Shown piece by piece: positions 35,054 to 44,233 of a DNA stretch of 64,000 nt. The notes below the pieces were generated by a model. It was not told where the DNA came from, did no database searches, and saw only the letters and a list, made by a program, of their open reading frames with translations. The stretch is from positions 1 to 64,000 of the forward strand of contig NZ_JASZ02000008.1 of NCBI RefSeq assembly GCF_000735695.2, written 5' to 3'. A program made the translations under genes and the position numbers. How positions within the stretch are numbered: the stretch's first letter is position 1; every line of letters begins with the position of its first letter. This DNA is from Kaistella haifensis DSM 19056. GTDB lineage: Bacteria; Bacteroidota; Bacteroidia; Flavobacteriales; Weeksellaceae.

Positions 35054-35080
35054 AAACCTTCAGCAATGAAGGTTTTTTTT
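35054..35080 (+). terminator. M1 peptidase terminator
   Basis: AAACCTTC pairs with GAAGGTTT around AGCAAT and is followed by a T run. Confidence 0.8.
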
Positions 35081-35189
35081 ATGACTTTTTTTTAAGTAAC
35101 TCAAATAAATTCTTTTTTAAAAACCATTGCTTTGGTCTTTCCATCAAGGCATTTTTTTGTTAAATTAGCATTTCTAAATAAATTCTATT

Positions 35190-36383
35190 ATGATTTCTAA
35201 AAATTATCTGGAAACCCTTCAGAACGAATTACAAAATATCAAAAACGACGGACTTTTTAAAACTGAAAGAATTATCACTTCCCAACAATCCGCCGAAATC
35301 GAGGCGAATGGGAAGAAATTGCTCAATTTTTGTGCAAACAATTATTTAGGACTTTCCAATCATCCTGAAGTGATGAAAGCTTCCCAAGATATGATCGAAA
35401 GCCATGGTTACGGAATGTCTTCGGTTCGTTTTATTTGCGGAACTCAGGATATCCATAAAGAACTTGAAGCGAAAATTTCAAAGTTTTTGGGAATGGAAGA
35501 TACAATCCTTTACGCGGCTTGTTTTGATGCGAACGGCGGTGTTTTCGAACCATTATTTTCAGAAGAAGATGCCATTATTTCTGATGAACTGAATCACGCT
35601 TCCATTATTGATGGAGTTCGTCTTTGCAAAGCTGCAAGATACCGCTACAAAAATAACAATATGGAGGATTTAGAAGCACAGCTAAAGGCAGCTTCCGAAA
35701 AAAATCACCGTTTCAAAATCATCGTTACCGATGGAGTTTTCTCTATGGATGGAATTGTTGCTGACTTAAAGAGAGTTTGCGATCTTGCAGAAAAATATGA
35801 CTGTCTGGTAATGGTTGACGATTCCCACGCTACCGGATTTATCGGAAAAACCGGCCGCGGAACGCACGAAGCGAACGACGTGATATGTAGAGTTGATCTT
35901 ATTACTTCAACTTTAGGAAAAGCTTTAGGCGGTGCTTTGGGGGGATTTACTTCCGGAAAGAAAGAAATTATTGATATGCTGAGACAGCGCTCCAGACCGT
36001 ATTTGTTCTCAAATTCATTGGCTCCGGGAATTGTTGGGGCGGCGATGAAAGTTTTGGATATGATTTCTGAAGATACATCGCTCAGAGATCGCGTGATGGA
36101 AAATGCCGAATATTTCCGAACCGAGATGAAAGCCAAAGGATTTGACATTCCCGATGGTGACGCTGCGATTGTTCCGGTAATGCTTTATGATGCTCCTTTA
36201 GCCCAAAAAATGGCAGAAAAACTGATGGATGAAGGAATTTACGTAATCGGATTTTTCTATCCCGTTGTGCCAAAAGGAAAAGCGAGAATCCGCGTTCAGC
36301 TTTCTGCGGCACATACGAAAGAACAGTTGGATAAAGCGATTGCCGCATTTGAAAAAGTGGGAAAAGAATTGAGTGTTATTTAA
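35190..36383 (+). CDS. kbl: Glycine C-acetyltransferase (2-amino-3-ketobutyrate CoA ligase)
   Basis: A PLP enzyme of the alpha-oxoamine synthase family that splits 2-amino-3-ketobutyrate with CoA into glycine and acetyl-CoA in threonine breakdown. The 397-residue protein starts in the typical Kbl way ([22 protein letters not shown]) and has [30 protein letters not shown] and the PLP lysine in [16 protein letters not shown] near residue 244. The N-terminal motif and length favour Kbl over serine palmitoyltransferase or BioF. No tdh gene is adjacent. A convergent terminator follows. Confidence 0.92.
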   Translation: MISKNYLETLQNELQNIKNDGLFKTERIITSQQSAEIEANGKKLLNFCANNYLGLSNHPEVMKASQDMIESHGYGMSSVRFICGTQDIHKELEAKISKFLGMEDTILYAACFDANGGVFEPLFSEEDAIISDELNHASIIDGVRLCKAARYRYKNNNMEDLEAQLKAASEKNHRFKIIVTDGVFSMDGIVADLKRVCDLAEKYDCLVMVDDSHATGFIGKTGRGTHEANDVICRVDLITSTLGKALGGALGGFTSGKKEIIDMLRQRSRPYLFSNSLAPGIVGAAMKVLDMISEDTSLRDRVMENAEYFRTEMKAKGFDIPDGDAAIVPVMLYDAPLAQKMAEKLMDEGIYVIGFFYPVVPKGKARIRVQLSAAHTKEQLDKAIAAFEKVGKELSVI

Positions 36384-36405
36384 TTTAGAGCGAAAAAAAA
36401 TGCTA

Positions 36406-36432
36406 AAAACCTTCCGTTTCGGGAGGTTTTTT
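36406..36432. terminator. Bidirectional terminator between kbl and the TSUP gene
   Basis: AAAACCTTCCG pairs with CGGGAGGTTTT (one G-U pair) around TTT, with A and T runs on either side. Confidence 0.8.
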
Positions 36433-36434
36433 AT

Positions 36435-37742
36435 TTAGAAAAATATTTTATAAAGATTTCTGGCACTCGAAACAATTAGTAGAAGTGCAACCAAGATCAG
36501 CGCAGTTTTTCGGGGCATTTTTCCTGCTAATCGAGCTGCAATGGGTGCAGCAAGAACTCCTCCGATAATTAATCCCAAAATGATTTCTATATTTGAAACT
36601 CCAAGGCTCGAAAAGAAAACAATCGCTGCGGCAAGAGTAACGAAAAATTCCGCCATGCTCACCGTTCCGATGACATAATTGGTTTTTCGCCCTTTGGAAA
36701 GTAGGGTGGAAGTCACAATTGGACCCCAACCTCCGCCACCGAATGCATCCATCATTCCGCCCAAAAAACCGAGTCTTCCGATATTGGTTTTCTGTTTCAC
36801 TACAATTTTTTTGAAGGCCAATCGGGTGATTCTATAGCCCATAATCAGGGTATAAGTTGCCATTAAACCTTTTGCAAGATTCTCATATTCACTGCCCAAA
36901 TAAATTAGTAATAATGATCCTGAAATCGCTCCAATAACGCCGGGAACAGCGAGATAAAGCAACATTTTTTTATTTACATTTCCATATTTATAATGAGAAT
37001 AACCACTCATCGCGCTCGAAAACATTTCTGCGGTGTGGATTGAGCCAGAAATCGAAGGAAGTTTTACGCCCATTCCCATCATCAATGTAGAACTCGTCAA
37101 ACCATAACCCATTCCCAAAGCGCCATCCACCATTTGGGCGAAAAATCCGATCGCAAGCATCCAATAAAATTCATTGGGAATTTCGTAAACAAAATCTTTC
37201 GCTTGCGTGTACGAAAAGTAATTATCAAATGCAATTCCCAAGAAAAAAGCAGCAAAAGCAAGTGATAAATAGATCACAAGTCGCCGGTATTTTTTCGCTT
37301 CTTTGGAATATTGCCATTTCAGTTTTTGTTCTTCCTGAATGGATTCTTTATTTTTTGAAATGAAATTTTCAAGTTGAAAATCACTTAATTCCGGTTGATT
37401 GGCGATACTGATAAGAATATTTTTCTTCTGAACAATATCGATGATTTCGGTGTAAAATTCGACTCCCAAATCGTTAATCAGCGCGATATGAGCATTATAA
37501 AAATCGTCTTCGAAAAACCGTCTTTCTTGAATTTTAATGGTATCTTTTCCTTCAGCGAATCGTTTAATCTCATCAGAAACCGATTCGAAAATCAAATTAA
37601 TTTTAGTATTCGGAAAGCTATTAATAATTGTTTTAAGGCTTTCCAAAGCTTCTGTTCCACCGCCTACAATAAGCACTTTCAGGTTTTCCAGATTCAGGAA
37701 AACACTCAAAGATTGATGTTGAATATTGTGTTCGGACGACAT
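36435..37742 (-). CDS. CysG-like Rossmann domain fused to a TauE/SafE (TSUP) permease
   Basis: The 435-residue protein has two modules. Residues 10-130 resemble the NAD-binding precorrin-2 dehydrogenase domain of siroheme synthase: VLIVGGGTEALESL with glycines at 27-29, an Asp at D91 in ALINDLG, and ISIANQPELSDF like the family's VNVVDDPELCDF. From about 155 to the end come about eight membrane segments of a TSUP anion permease (MVDGALGMGYG, GSIHTAEMFSS, GGMMDAFGGGGWGPIVT). The gene is last in the cysH-cysD-cysN unit, 27 bases after cysN. A sulfate or sulfite permease coupled to siroheme chemistry is a reasonable reading. Whether the N-domain is catalytic or regulatory is not shown. Confidence 0.88.
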   Translation of the reverse strand: MSSEHNIQHQSLSVFLNLENLKVLIVGGGTEALESLKTIINSFPNTKINLIFESVSDEIKRFAEGKDTIKIQERRFFEDDFYNAHIALINDLGVEFYTEIIDIVQKKNILISIANQPELSDFQLENFISKNKESIQEEQKLKWQYSKEAKKYRRLVIYLSLAFAAFFLGIAFDNYFSYTQAKDFVYEIPNEFYWMLAIGFFAQMVDGALGMGYGLTSSTLMMGMGVKLPSISGSIHTAEMFSSAMSGYSHYKYGNVNKKMLLYLAVPGVIGAISGSLLLIYLGSEYENLAKGLMATYTLIMGYRITRLAFKKIVVKQKTNIGRLGFLGGMMDAFGGGGWGPIVTSTLLSKGRKTNYVIGTVSMAEFFVTLAAAIVFFSSLGVSNIEIILGLIIGGVLAAPIAARLAGKMPRKTALILVALLLIVSSARNLYKIFF

Positions 37743-37769
37743 TGAATTCGGTAAATATTTTGTTAGAAT

Positions 37770-39011
37770 TTACAAAAGCATTACCGCTCCAACGGTTGAA
37801 TTGCTGGTTTCATCAACCAAAATTGCACTTCCTGTTGAATTATTTTTTTCAAAAGCATCAAAAACTAATGGTGATGCTGTTTTCAAACGTACTTTTACAA
37901 TTTCATTCAATTTTACTGAATCCGAAACCGGAGTTTGTTGCAATGTATTGACATCGATTTTGTATTCGATTTCTTTCACAACGGTTTTTATAAGTCTGCT
38001 TTTATGTTGAATAAAATACTTGTTTCCTTCGGTAAGTTCGCGTTTATCGAGCCAGCAAACTAAAGCTTCAAATTCATTTTCAACACGTGGTTTGTTTTCA
38101 GATTTCACAAAAAAATCGCCACGACTTACATCGATATCATCTTGTAAATGTAAAACGGCAGGTTGCAATGCGAACACTTCATCCACTTCGTTTCCGCCGG
38201 TTTCCACTTTAGAAATCGTAGTTTCTATATTTTCCGGAAGAATTGTGATTCTGTCTCCTTTTTTATAGGTTCCTGAGATAATTTGTCCGGCATATCCGCG
38301 GTAATCATGAAGTTCATCGGTTTGCGGACGAATAACATACTGAACCTGAAATCGTGCGTTTTCGTAATCTACATCTTCATTAACTTCGACATTTTCCAGG
38401 AATGTAAGCAATGGTTCGTCATTAAACCACGTCATTTTCTCGGATTTGTCTACAATATTGTCTCCATTAAAAGCGGAAATAGGGAAGTAAGCTACGTTTT
38501 TCAAACCAAGACTATTTGCGACTTGATCATAATCTTTTTTAATGCTATTGAAAACATCTTCAGAATAATCTACCAAATCCATCTTGTTTACGGCCACTAC
38601 TACGCGTTTCATTTTCAAAAGTGAAGCGATGATGGAATGTCTTCGGGTTTGTTCGATAACGCCTTGTCGGGCATCAATTAAAATGATGATTAACTGCGAA
38701 TTGGAAGCTCCCGTGATCATGTTTCTGGTATATTGAACATGTCCCGGAGCATCTGCGATAATAAATTTTCTATTCGGAGTGGAAAAATATCGATAAGCAA
38801 CGTCGATGGTAATTCCCTGTTCTCTTTCGGCGCGTAAACCGTCGGTAAGGATTGCTAAATCTATCCCGTCTGCGTTTTTATTTTTCGATTGTTTTTCTAG
38901 GGCTTCAAGCTGGTCTACCAAAATGCTTTTGCTGTCATAAAGCAGTCTTCCGATCAAGGTGCTTTTTCCATCATCTACACTTCCGGCGGTAATAAATCTT
39001 AATATATCCAT
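37770..39011 (-). CDS. cysN: Sulfate adenylyltransferase, GTPase subunit
   Basis: CysN couples GTP hydrolysis to APS formation by CysD. The 413-residue protein has the G1 loop SVDDGKST at 11-18, the G3 motif DAPGHVQYTRNM from 87, and NKMDLVDY near 142, followed by two EF-Tu-like beta-barrel domains. There is no fused CysC kinase domain. This agrees with the downstream reductase being of the APS type, which does not need PAPS. The gene lies 58 bases after cysD in the same unit. Confidence 0.96.
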   Translation of the reverse strand: MDILRFITAGSVDDGKSTLIGRLLYDSKSILVDQLEALEKQSKNKNADGIDLAILTDGLRAEREQGITIDVAYRYFSTPNRKFIIADAPGHVQYTRNMITGASNSQLIIILIDARQGVIEQTRRHSIIASLLKMKRVVVAVNKMDLVDYSEDVFNSIKKDYDQVANSLGLKNVAYFPISAFNGDNIVDKSEKMTWFNDEPLLTFLENVEVNEDVDYENARFQVQYVIRPQTDELHDYRGYAGQIISGTYKKGDRITILPENIETTISKVETGGNEVDEVFALQPAVLHLQDDIDVSRGDFFVKSENKPRVENEFEALVCWLDKRELTEGNKYFIQHKSRLIKTVVKEIEYKIDVNTLQQTPVSDSVKLNEIVKVRLKTASPLVFDAFEKNNSTGSAILVDETSNSTVGAVMLL

Positions 39012-39069
39012 GTTGATTTTGAGTAAAAATTGGGTGAAAATGAGTTGGGTTTTGTCCTAAAGAAAAAAC

Positions 39070-39978
39070 TTAAAAATAACCTCCTTTTTTTCGGTCTTCC
39101 ATTGCAGCTTCGGTCACTTTATCATCAATTCTGGTTTCGCCACGTTCGGAAATTCTGGACGCCATAATTTCATTCACCACTTCGTCCAAAGTTGCGGCAT
39201 CACTTTCTACAGCAGCGGTACAAGTCATATCACCCACAGTTCTGTAACGTACTTTTTTGTTGATAATGGTATCGTTTTCATCAATCGTAATGAAATCGGA
39301 AACGGCGATTAATTGACCATCGTATTCAATAACATCTCTTTGATGCGCAAAATAAATCGATGGCAGCTGGATTTTTTCTTTTTTAATGTAATTCCAAACA
39401 TCAAGTTCAGTCCAGTTTGAAATTGGGAATACCCTCACATTTTCACCTTTTTGAATTCTTCCGTTGTAGATATTCCAAAGTTCTGGCCGTTGAAGTTTCG
39501 GTTCCCATTGCCCGAATTCATCACGAACAGAGAAAAATCGTTCTTTTGCTCTGGCTTTTTCTTCATCTCGACGCGCTCCGCCGATACAAGCATCAAATTT
39601 GAATTCCTCAATCGTGTCCAAAAGTGTATGGGTTTGAAGCCAGTTTCTGGAAGCAAATTTGCCTTTCGGTTCGGTCAGTTTTTTCTCGCGAATCGTATTT
39701 TCAACTTTTCTTACGATCAGTTCAGCACCGATTTCTTGGGCCAAATGATCACGATATGCTAATGCTTCCGGGAAATTGTGTCCGGTGTCAATATGTACCA
39801 ACGGAAATGGAATTTTCATTGGTGCGAAAGCTTTTTTTGCCAAATGAACCAGCGTGATGGAATCCTTACCACCACTGAAAAGCAATGCTGGATTTTCAAA
39901 TTGTGCTGCTACTTCGCGCATAATGAAAATACTTTCGGCTTCTAATTGTTCCAGATAGTCTAATTGATATTTGCTCAT
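39070..39978 (-). CDS. cysD: Sulfate adenylyltransferase, catalytic subunit
   Basis: CysD adenylylates sulfate to APS. The protein has the PP-loop SGGKDS at residues 35-40, HIDTGHNFPEALAYRD, GGARRDEEKARAKERFFSVRD-type segments and the C-terminal GRTVGDMTC-like region (RYRTVGDMTCTAAVES). I start at the ATG of 39978 (MSKYQLDYLEQLEAES, 302 residues). A GTG three codons upstream would also be in frame, but the ATG matches the family start. It is 66 bases after cysH and before cysN. Confidence 0.95.
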   Translation of the reverse strand: MSKYQLDYLEQLEAESIFIMREVAAQFENPALLFSGGKDSITLVHLAKKAFAPMKIPFPLVHIDTGHNFPEALAYRDHLAQEIGAELIVRKVENTIREKKLTEPKGKFASRNWLQTHTLLDTIEEFKFDACIGGARRDEEKARAKERFFSVRDEFGQWEPKLQRPELWNIYNGRIQKGENVRVFPISNWTELDVWNYIKKEKIQLPSIYFAHQRDVIEYDGQLIAVSDFITIDENDTIINKKVRYRTVGDMTCTAAVESDAATLDEVVNEIMASRISERGETRIDDKVTEAAMEDRKKGGYF

Positions 39979-40044
39979 ATTGATCACTAAAAATTTTTTG
40001 AAAATTTAATTAAATAAAAAAAATAAAGAAGTTTGGCCAGCGAT

Positions 40045-40737
40045 TTATTTCGAGTGCAGTCCACATTCCTTCTGGGATTCTTCCCAAAACCACCGGCCGG
40101 CTCTCGGGTTTTCACCTTCTGCTATGGCTCTGGTACACGGTTTACAGCCAACGCTGATAAATCCTTTTTTATGAAGAGGCAAATCCTGAACATTATGCTG
40201 TTCGATATAATCTAAAACATCCTGATAGGTCCAGTGAATCAACGGATTGAATTTGAAAAGCTTTCTATCCTCGTCCCATTCGATCATTTTCATGTTTTCG
40301 CGGTTTTCAGATTGTTCACTGCGCAATCCGGTAATCCAAATTTTTGCACCTTCCAAAGCTCGATTCAATGGTTTCACTTTGCGGATGTAGCAACATTCTT
40401 TTCGATTTTCCACGGAATGAAAAAAAGCGTTGATTCCTTTTTCATTCACATATTTTTCTACATCATTTGCATCGGGAAAATAAACTTCAGTTTTGGTTTT
40501 ATAGCGTGAATTGTTCTGAGAAAGCAATTCGTAATGTTCATAAAATAGTCTTCCCGTATCCAAAGTGAAAACTTTAATATTCAGTTTATTTCGAAAAATC
40601 ATATCCGTAATTACCTGATCTTCTTGCCCTAACGACGTCGAAAAAACCACTCCTTCAGATATTTTTTCGGTGATGAAGAGAAGACTTTCCTCGGTGGATA
40701 AATTTTCGAGATGTACAATATCGTCGGTTGAAAGCAT
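40045..40737 (-). CDS. cysH: APS reductase, CysH family
   Basis: The enzyme reduces activated sulfate to sulfite with thioredoxin. In the 230-residue protein Cys115-Cys116 (ECCYIRKVKPL) and Cys198-x2-Cys201 (GCKPCTRAI) are the four ligands of the [4Fe-4S] cluster that marks APS-specific reductases. The catalytic Cys225 is in the terminal ECGLH. The PP-loop-like STSLGQEDQV is near 34. It is the first structural gene of the sulfate unit, behind a good promoter overlapped by an inverted repeat. Confidence 0.95.
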   Translation of the reverse strand: MLSTDDIVHLENLSTEESLLFITEKISEGVVFSTSLGQEDQVITDMIFRNKLNIKVFTLDTGRLFYEHYELLSQNNSRYKTKTEVYFPDANDVEKYVNEKGINAFFHSVENRKECCYIRKVKPLNRALEGAKIWITGLRSEQSENRENMKMIEWDEDRKLFKFNPLIHWTYQDVLDYIEQHNVQDLPLHKKGFISVGCKPCTRAIAEGENPRAGRWFWEESQKECGLHSK

Positions 40738-40760
40738 ATTGAATTCTTTGTTTATGGGGG

Positions 40761-40792
40761 CAAATTTACTTTAATAATATTTAATCTACAAA
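40761..40792 (-). promoter_or_regulatory. cysH operon promoter TTTG-N20-TAAATTTG
   Basis: On the minus strand the -33 TTTG is at 40792-40789 and the -7 TAAATTTG at 40768-40761. The cysH ATG is 23 bases downstream of the box. It would drive cysH-cysD-cysN-TSUP. Confidence 0.6.
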
Positions 40793-40801
40793 ATTGGTAG
40801 A
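40785..40801. promoter_or_regulatory. Inverted repeat TCTAC-N7-GTAGA, candidate Rrf2 operator
   Basis: TCTAC (40785-40789) and GTAGA (40797-40801) are exact complements and span the -33 element of the cysH promoter. A protein bound here would block polymerase. The Rrf2 gene that ends 22 bases away is the natural candidate. No second copy was seen before the Rrf2 gene itself. Confidence 0.5.
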
Positions 40802-40822
40802 CTTATATTGCACAAAAAAAGC

Positions 40823-41230
40823 TTAGTCTTTTAATTCTAGAAGCGATTTTTTTTCCAAAATAGCCAGCGTCGCATCGCGAACTTCGATCAAAACATCGTG
40901 TAGCGAACAGTGATCTTCCGTACAATTGGTGCACTTTTCATAGAAATTAAGACTTACACAAGGCAACATTGCAATCGGACCATTTACCAATCGAATGATT
41001 CTCGCTAAGGAAATATCTCGTGGATTTTTACTGAAAAAATAGCCGCCACCTTTCCCTTTTTTACTGTCAAGAATTTCTGCTTTTTTGAGTTCTAAAAGTA
41101 TGTTTTCTAAAAATTTAAGAGGAATTTTCTTTTTTTCTGCAATTTCGGAAATCAAAATCGGACCTTCACTTTGCTTTTCAACAAGATATGAAAGTGCCTT
41201 CAGTGCGTATTGCGATTTTTTGGATAACAT
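40823..41230 (-). CDS. Rrf2 family transcription regulator with four-cysteine cluster
   Basis: The 135-residue protein starts MLSKKSQYALKALSYL, with the winged helix typical of Rrf2 (IAEKKKIPLKFLENIL, KGKGGGYFFSKNP). In the sensor loop cysteines lie at 91, 100, 103 and 108 (spacing x8, x2, x4), not the C-x5-C-x5-C of IscR. They could hold an Fe-S cluster or act as thiol sensors. It sits directly upstream of cysH on the same strand. A role like CymR or IscR, adjusting sulfate assimilation to cysteine or Fe-S demand, is inferred from context. Confidence 0.9.
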   Translation of the reverse strand: MLSKKSQYALKALSYLVEKQSEGPILISEIAEKKKIPLKFLENILLELKKAEILDSKKGKGGGYFFSKNPRDISLARIIRLVNGPIAMLPCVSLNFYEKCTNCTEDHCSLHDVLIEVRDATLAILEKKSLLELKD

Positions 41231-41234
41231 TTAG

Positions 41235-41242
41235 CAAAAGTA
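41235..41242 (-). promoter_or_regulatory. -7 box TACTTTTG for the Rrf2 gene
   Basis: Plus-strand CAAAAGTA, ending four bases before the ATG at 41230. The transcript would be almost leaderless. Confidence 0.45.
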
Positions 41243-41314
41243 ATAAAAATAGAAAATATAAAATTTCGACTTCCATTTAAAATTGATTAAGTTCGCATAA
41301 ATTTACTTTAGATT

Positions 41315-41743
41315 ATGTTCAGTAAACAGGAAGCACAACAACTAAAAAAAGATTTTTGGATCGCATTTGGGAAAAGTTTTCCTAGAAAATGGTTATTGTA
41401 TGACACGAAAATTAAAGATTTTTCTTTTAAATTTTACGCAGACAACAAGAAAGCTGAAGTTTCTATCGATATCGAAATGAAAGATGAACTCTTCCGAAAT
41501 GCTTATTACGAGAAGATTTGGTCGCTGGAGGAAATGCTCAGAGAAGAAGTTGGCGATTTTTATAAAGACGAATTTTACACTTTGGAAAACGGTAAAGTAA
41601 TTTCCAGAATTTGGGTTTCCAAAGAAAATGTTTCGATTTTCAACAAAAATTCCTGGCAAGAAATTTTCGAGTTTTTTGTGGAGAAAATGGCCGGTTTCGA
41701 AAGGTTTTTTTACGATTACGAAAATTTTATCAAAGATGTTTGA
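41315..41743 (+). CDS. DUF4268 domain protein
   Basis: The 142-residue protein is one complete DUF4268-like domain: FWIAFGKSFPRKWLLYDTK, RNAYYEKIWSLEEML and ENVSIFNKNSWQEIFEFF. It is rich in aromatic and acidic residues and has no signal peptide or membrane segment. DUF4268 also occurs at the C-terminus of restriction-like nuclease proteins, but here it stands alone, which is common in Flavobacteriia. No function is known. It is divergent from the Rrf2 gene, 84 bases away, and convergent with gldG through a shared terminator. Confidence 0.8.
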   Translation: MFSKQEAQQLKKDFWIAFGKSFPRKWLLYDTKIKDFSFKFYADNKKAEVSIDIEMKDELFRNAYYEKIWSLEEMLREEVGDFYKDEFYTLENGKVISRIWVSKENVSIFNKNSWQEIFEFFVEKMAGFERFFYDYENFIKDV

Positions 41744-41753
41744 ATAATAAAAA

Positions 41754-41778
41754 GGTTTCAAATTTTGAAACCGTTTTT
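41754..41778. terminator. Bidirectional terminator between DUF4268 and gldG
   Basis: GGTTTCA and TGAAACC (41754-41760, 41766-41772) pair around AATTT, with A residues before and a T run after. Confidence 0.7.
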
Positions 41779-41793
41779 AATTTAAATGAATTT

Positions 41794-43449
41794 TTAAGCA
41801 AATTTCTTTTTTCTAAGCCAGAAGAAAAAACCTCCTAGAAGTCCGATCAATGAAATAGGAATCAGTAAATTAATCCATTGCCATTTCGATCTTTCTTCGT
41901 CAATTCTTTGTCGGTCGAGCAAGCGTGCTTCGATATTTCGGTTTCGGAGTTCCATTAAATTAGAATCATCCAAAAGAAAATCGAGTGCGTTTCTCAGGAA
42001 TTGTTCGTTTCCGTAGGTTTGTTTAGTGAGCAAATCTTCGCCCAAAGGCAGTGCTTTTCCTTTGTAAACCTGGTTTCTTCCGATATCGCCGTCGGCAATT
42101 ACGATCATTTTATTGTCTGCACTTTGCGCTTTAAAATTTGGGAAATTTGTTCTTTCAATTCTCGAAGCGTACGCAGAATTGAATTTTCCTTCTAAACTTA
42201 CCGCGAAAATTTTTGGACTGCTTGGTTGGTCGAACTCACTAAGGGAATCTGTACGTACAATCTCGCTTAAAGCAATATAATTCGGGACTTGTTTCACATT
42301 GGTTCTTTCGCTGGATTCGAAAAGAACATTTGTTTTAATATTTTTTCTTCCCAAAGTGTCGATGGAAGTCGGAAATTCGAATTTTACAGGATTGATATTT
42401 TTGGTAATCGGGTTTTTGTTTTCAGCAATTCCGAGTGGGAAATAAGGCCAAAGAAAACTACTGAATTGTGGATTTCCTGCCACTTCACCTGAAACAATTC
42501 TGATCAGTGCGGATTTCTGCATATCCTTCACCAATCCTGGATTGATGCGGATTCCGTAATTGAAAAAAAAATCCGTAAGATTGGTATCCATCGGGTAAGC
42601 CATGATTTTTTTTGATTGAAAAAGAGTGTCCATTTCAGTATTTACGGCATCAATCATCCACAAAGTTTTTCCGCCATTCATGATGTATTGATCAAGGATT
42701 ACTTTTTCGTTTTCGGTGAATGGTTTTCGTGGTTTTGCGATTACTAAAGCGTCCATATTTTTCAATTTAGGAACGTCGGCTAAGGTTAATTCTTTTTCGT
42801 TTGCCGGGATTATCGGACCTGCGTTGTAATTTTCGAGCGCCATTTCCATAAAACCTTGAAATTGTTCCGGCCCCAATTCGTCTTGATTGATCAGAATTCC
42901 GATATTTTTCTTTTTTTCTTCGGTAATGGCTTTAATATTTGAAGCAAAATTATATTCCAAATTTTCGATCGAGCGGGTGAGTTGTTCGGAAGCATCGATT
43001 CCTGTTTGGTTGATGATTAAAGGAATTGATGTGCCGTAAGAATTATATTTAATGGCAGCAAACGGAAACATCACGATTTCCGAGATTTTCCCGTCTTTCA
43101 TGTCCGGAAGGATCGAAGGTTGCATTCCCATTGCGGCCAAAGTATCTTTCGACATTTTGGTTTTAATCGGATCGATGAATTTGTAATCGATTTTCGGATT
43201 GATTTTTCGAAATTCTTCTAACATAAATTTCGTTTCATTCTGCAATTGACGGAAACTTGCCGGGAAATCACCTTCCAGATAAACATCGACTGTTAAAGGT
43301 TTTTCAACCGATTCCAAAATCTTAATGGTAGCATCGGAGAGGGTGTATCTTTTTTCCTGAGTAAGATCCAGTCGTTTCGAGAAAATTCCGAAAACTCCGG
43401 CCAATAAAACGAGTGCGAGAATGCTATATATAATGTTCTTTTTATTCAT
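41794..43449 (-). CDS. gldG: Gliding motility ABC transporter auxiliary protein GldG
   Basis: GldG works with GldF and the ATPase GldA in the ABC transporter first linked to gliding in Flavobacterium. The 551-residue protein has one N-terminal membrane segment (residues 5-24), a large periplasmic ABC-type unknown domain (SKRLDLTQEKRYTLSDATIKIL, VDVYLEGDFPASFRQLQNET), and a C-terminal membrane segment (WINLLIPISLIGLLGGFFFWL). Length and architecture fit. It lies 24 bases after gldF. gldA is not in the window. Confidence 0.94.
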   Translation of the reverse strand: MNKKNIIYSILALVLLAGVFGIFSKRLDLTQEKRYTLSDATIKILESVEKPLTVDVYLEGDFPASFRQLQNETKFMLEEFRKINPKIDYKFIDPIKTKMSKDTLAAMGMQPSILPDMKDGKISEIVMFPFAAIKYNSYGTSIPLIINQTGIDASEQLTRSIENLEYNFASNIKAITEEKKKNIGILINQDELGPEQFQGFMEMALENYNAGPIIPANEKELTLADVPKLKNMDALVIAKPRKPFTENEKVILDQYIMNGGKTLWMIDAVNTEMDTLFQSKKIMAYPMDTNLTDFFFNYGIRINPGLVKDMQKSALIRIVSGEVAGNPQFSSFLWPYFPLGIAENKNPITKNINPVKFEFPTSIDTLGRKNIKTNVLFESSERTNVKQVPNYIALSEIVRTDSLSEFDQPSSPKIFAVSLEGKFNSAYASRIERTNFPNFKAQSADNKMIVIADGDIGRNQVYKGKALPLGEDLLTKQTYGNEQFLRNALDFLLDDSNLMELRNRNIEARLLDRQRIDEERSKWQWINLLIPISLIGLLGGFFFWLRKKKFA

Positions 43450-43473
43450 TTTTAAATGTCTAAACGGTTCAGA

Positions 43474-44202
43474 TTATTTTTTCTTTTCTACAAAAATTTT
43501 TGCCAAAAACAAACAAATTCCTATTACTAAAATGAAATAGAAAACATCTTTGGTATCGATTAAACCGCGTGTGAAAGCTAGAAAATGCTGATAAAATCCA
43601 AGTTTGGAAAGCACATAATCTGCACCGCCCAATAATTTATAACTTGCCAATTGCTCGATCCCGAAATAGAAAATAAAACATAGGAAAACGCCGAGTAAAT
43701 AAGCCATAATTTGGTTCTGAGAAAGGGAAGAAGCCAAGATTCCGACAGCCGAAAATGCTGCGGTAAGAATGACTAATCCAAAATAACTTCCGAAAGTTGC
43801 TCCCAAATCGATATTGCCTTCCGGAACGCCCAAAACGTAAACCGTGTATAAGTAAAACAGCGAAGGAATTAGGCAAAAAATCCCAACCAGCCATACGGAA
43901 AGAAATTTTCCGACGATGATTTCGGAGATTTTAATTGGTTGTGAGAAAAGCCAGTTCAAAGTTCCGTATTGTTGCTCTTCTGCCAAAGTTTTCATCGAAA
44001 TTGCGGGAATGATGAACATGAGCAACCAAGGAACCAAAACGAAATAACTTTGAAGAGAAGCAGTTCCGATATCGAAAATATTGGAATCGTTTTCGAAGAA
44101 AAACAGAAAAAGGGTTCCGATTAAACTGAATGCTGCGATAATCAGCCACGCGCTCCAATTTCCGAAATAACTCCAAAGTTCTTTTTTAAATATTGCGATC
44201 AT
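43474..44202 (-). CDS. gldF: Gliding motility ABC transporter permease GldF
   Basis: A 242-residue ABC-2 type permease with six hydrophobic segments. It starts MIAIFKKELWSYFGNWSAW and has the family landmark EEQQYGTLNWLFSQPIKISEIIVGKF. It would form the membrane channel part of the GldAFG transporter. The ATG is 31 bases after the hemJ stop, so it is the second gene of a hemJ-gldF-gldG unit. Confidence 0.94.
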   Translation of the reverse strand: MIAIFKKELWSYFGNWSAWLIIAAFSLIGTLFLFFFENDSNIFDIGTASLQSYFVLVPWLLMFIIPAISMKTLAEEQQYGTLNWLFSQPIKISEIIVGKFLSVWLVGIFCLIPSLFYLYTVYVLGVPEGNIDLGATFGSYFGLVILTAAFSAVGILASSLSQNQIMAYLLGVFLCFIFYFGIEQLASYKLLGGADYVLSKLGFYQHFLAFTRGLIDTKDVFYFILVIGICLFLAKIFVEKKK

Positions 44203-44233
44203 TTTTTATAATGAATTTATTTGAAAATAAAAT

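Noticed and set aside
35190-36383. Serine palmitoyltransferase instead of Kbl
   Set aside because: Both are alpha-oxoamine synthases, and Flavobacteriia make sphingolipids. The N-terminal segment, length and conserved loops match glycine C-acetyltransferase better.
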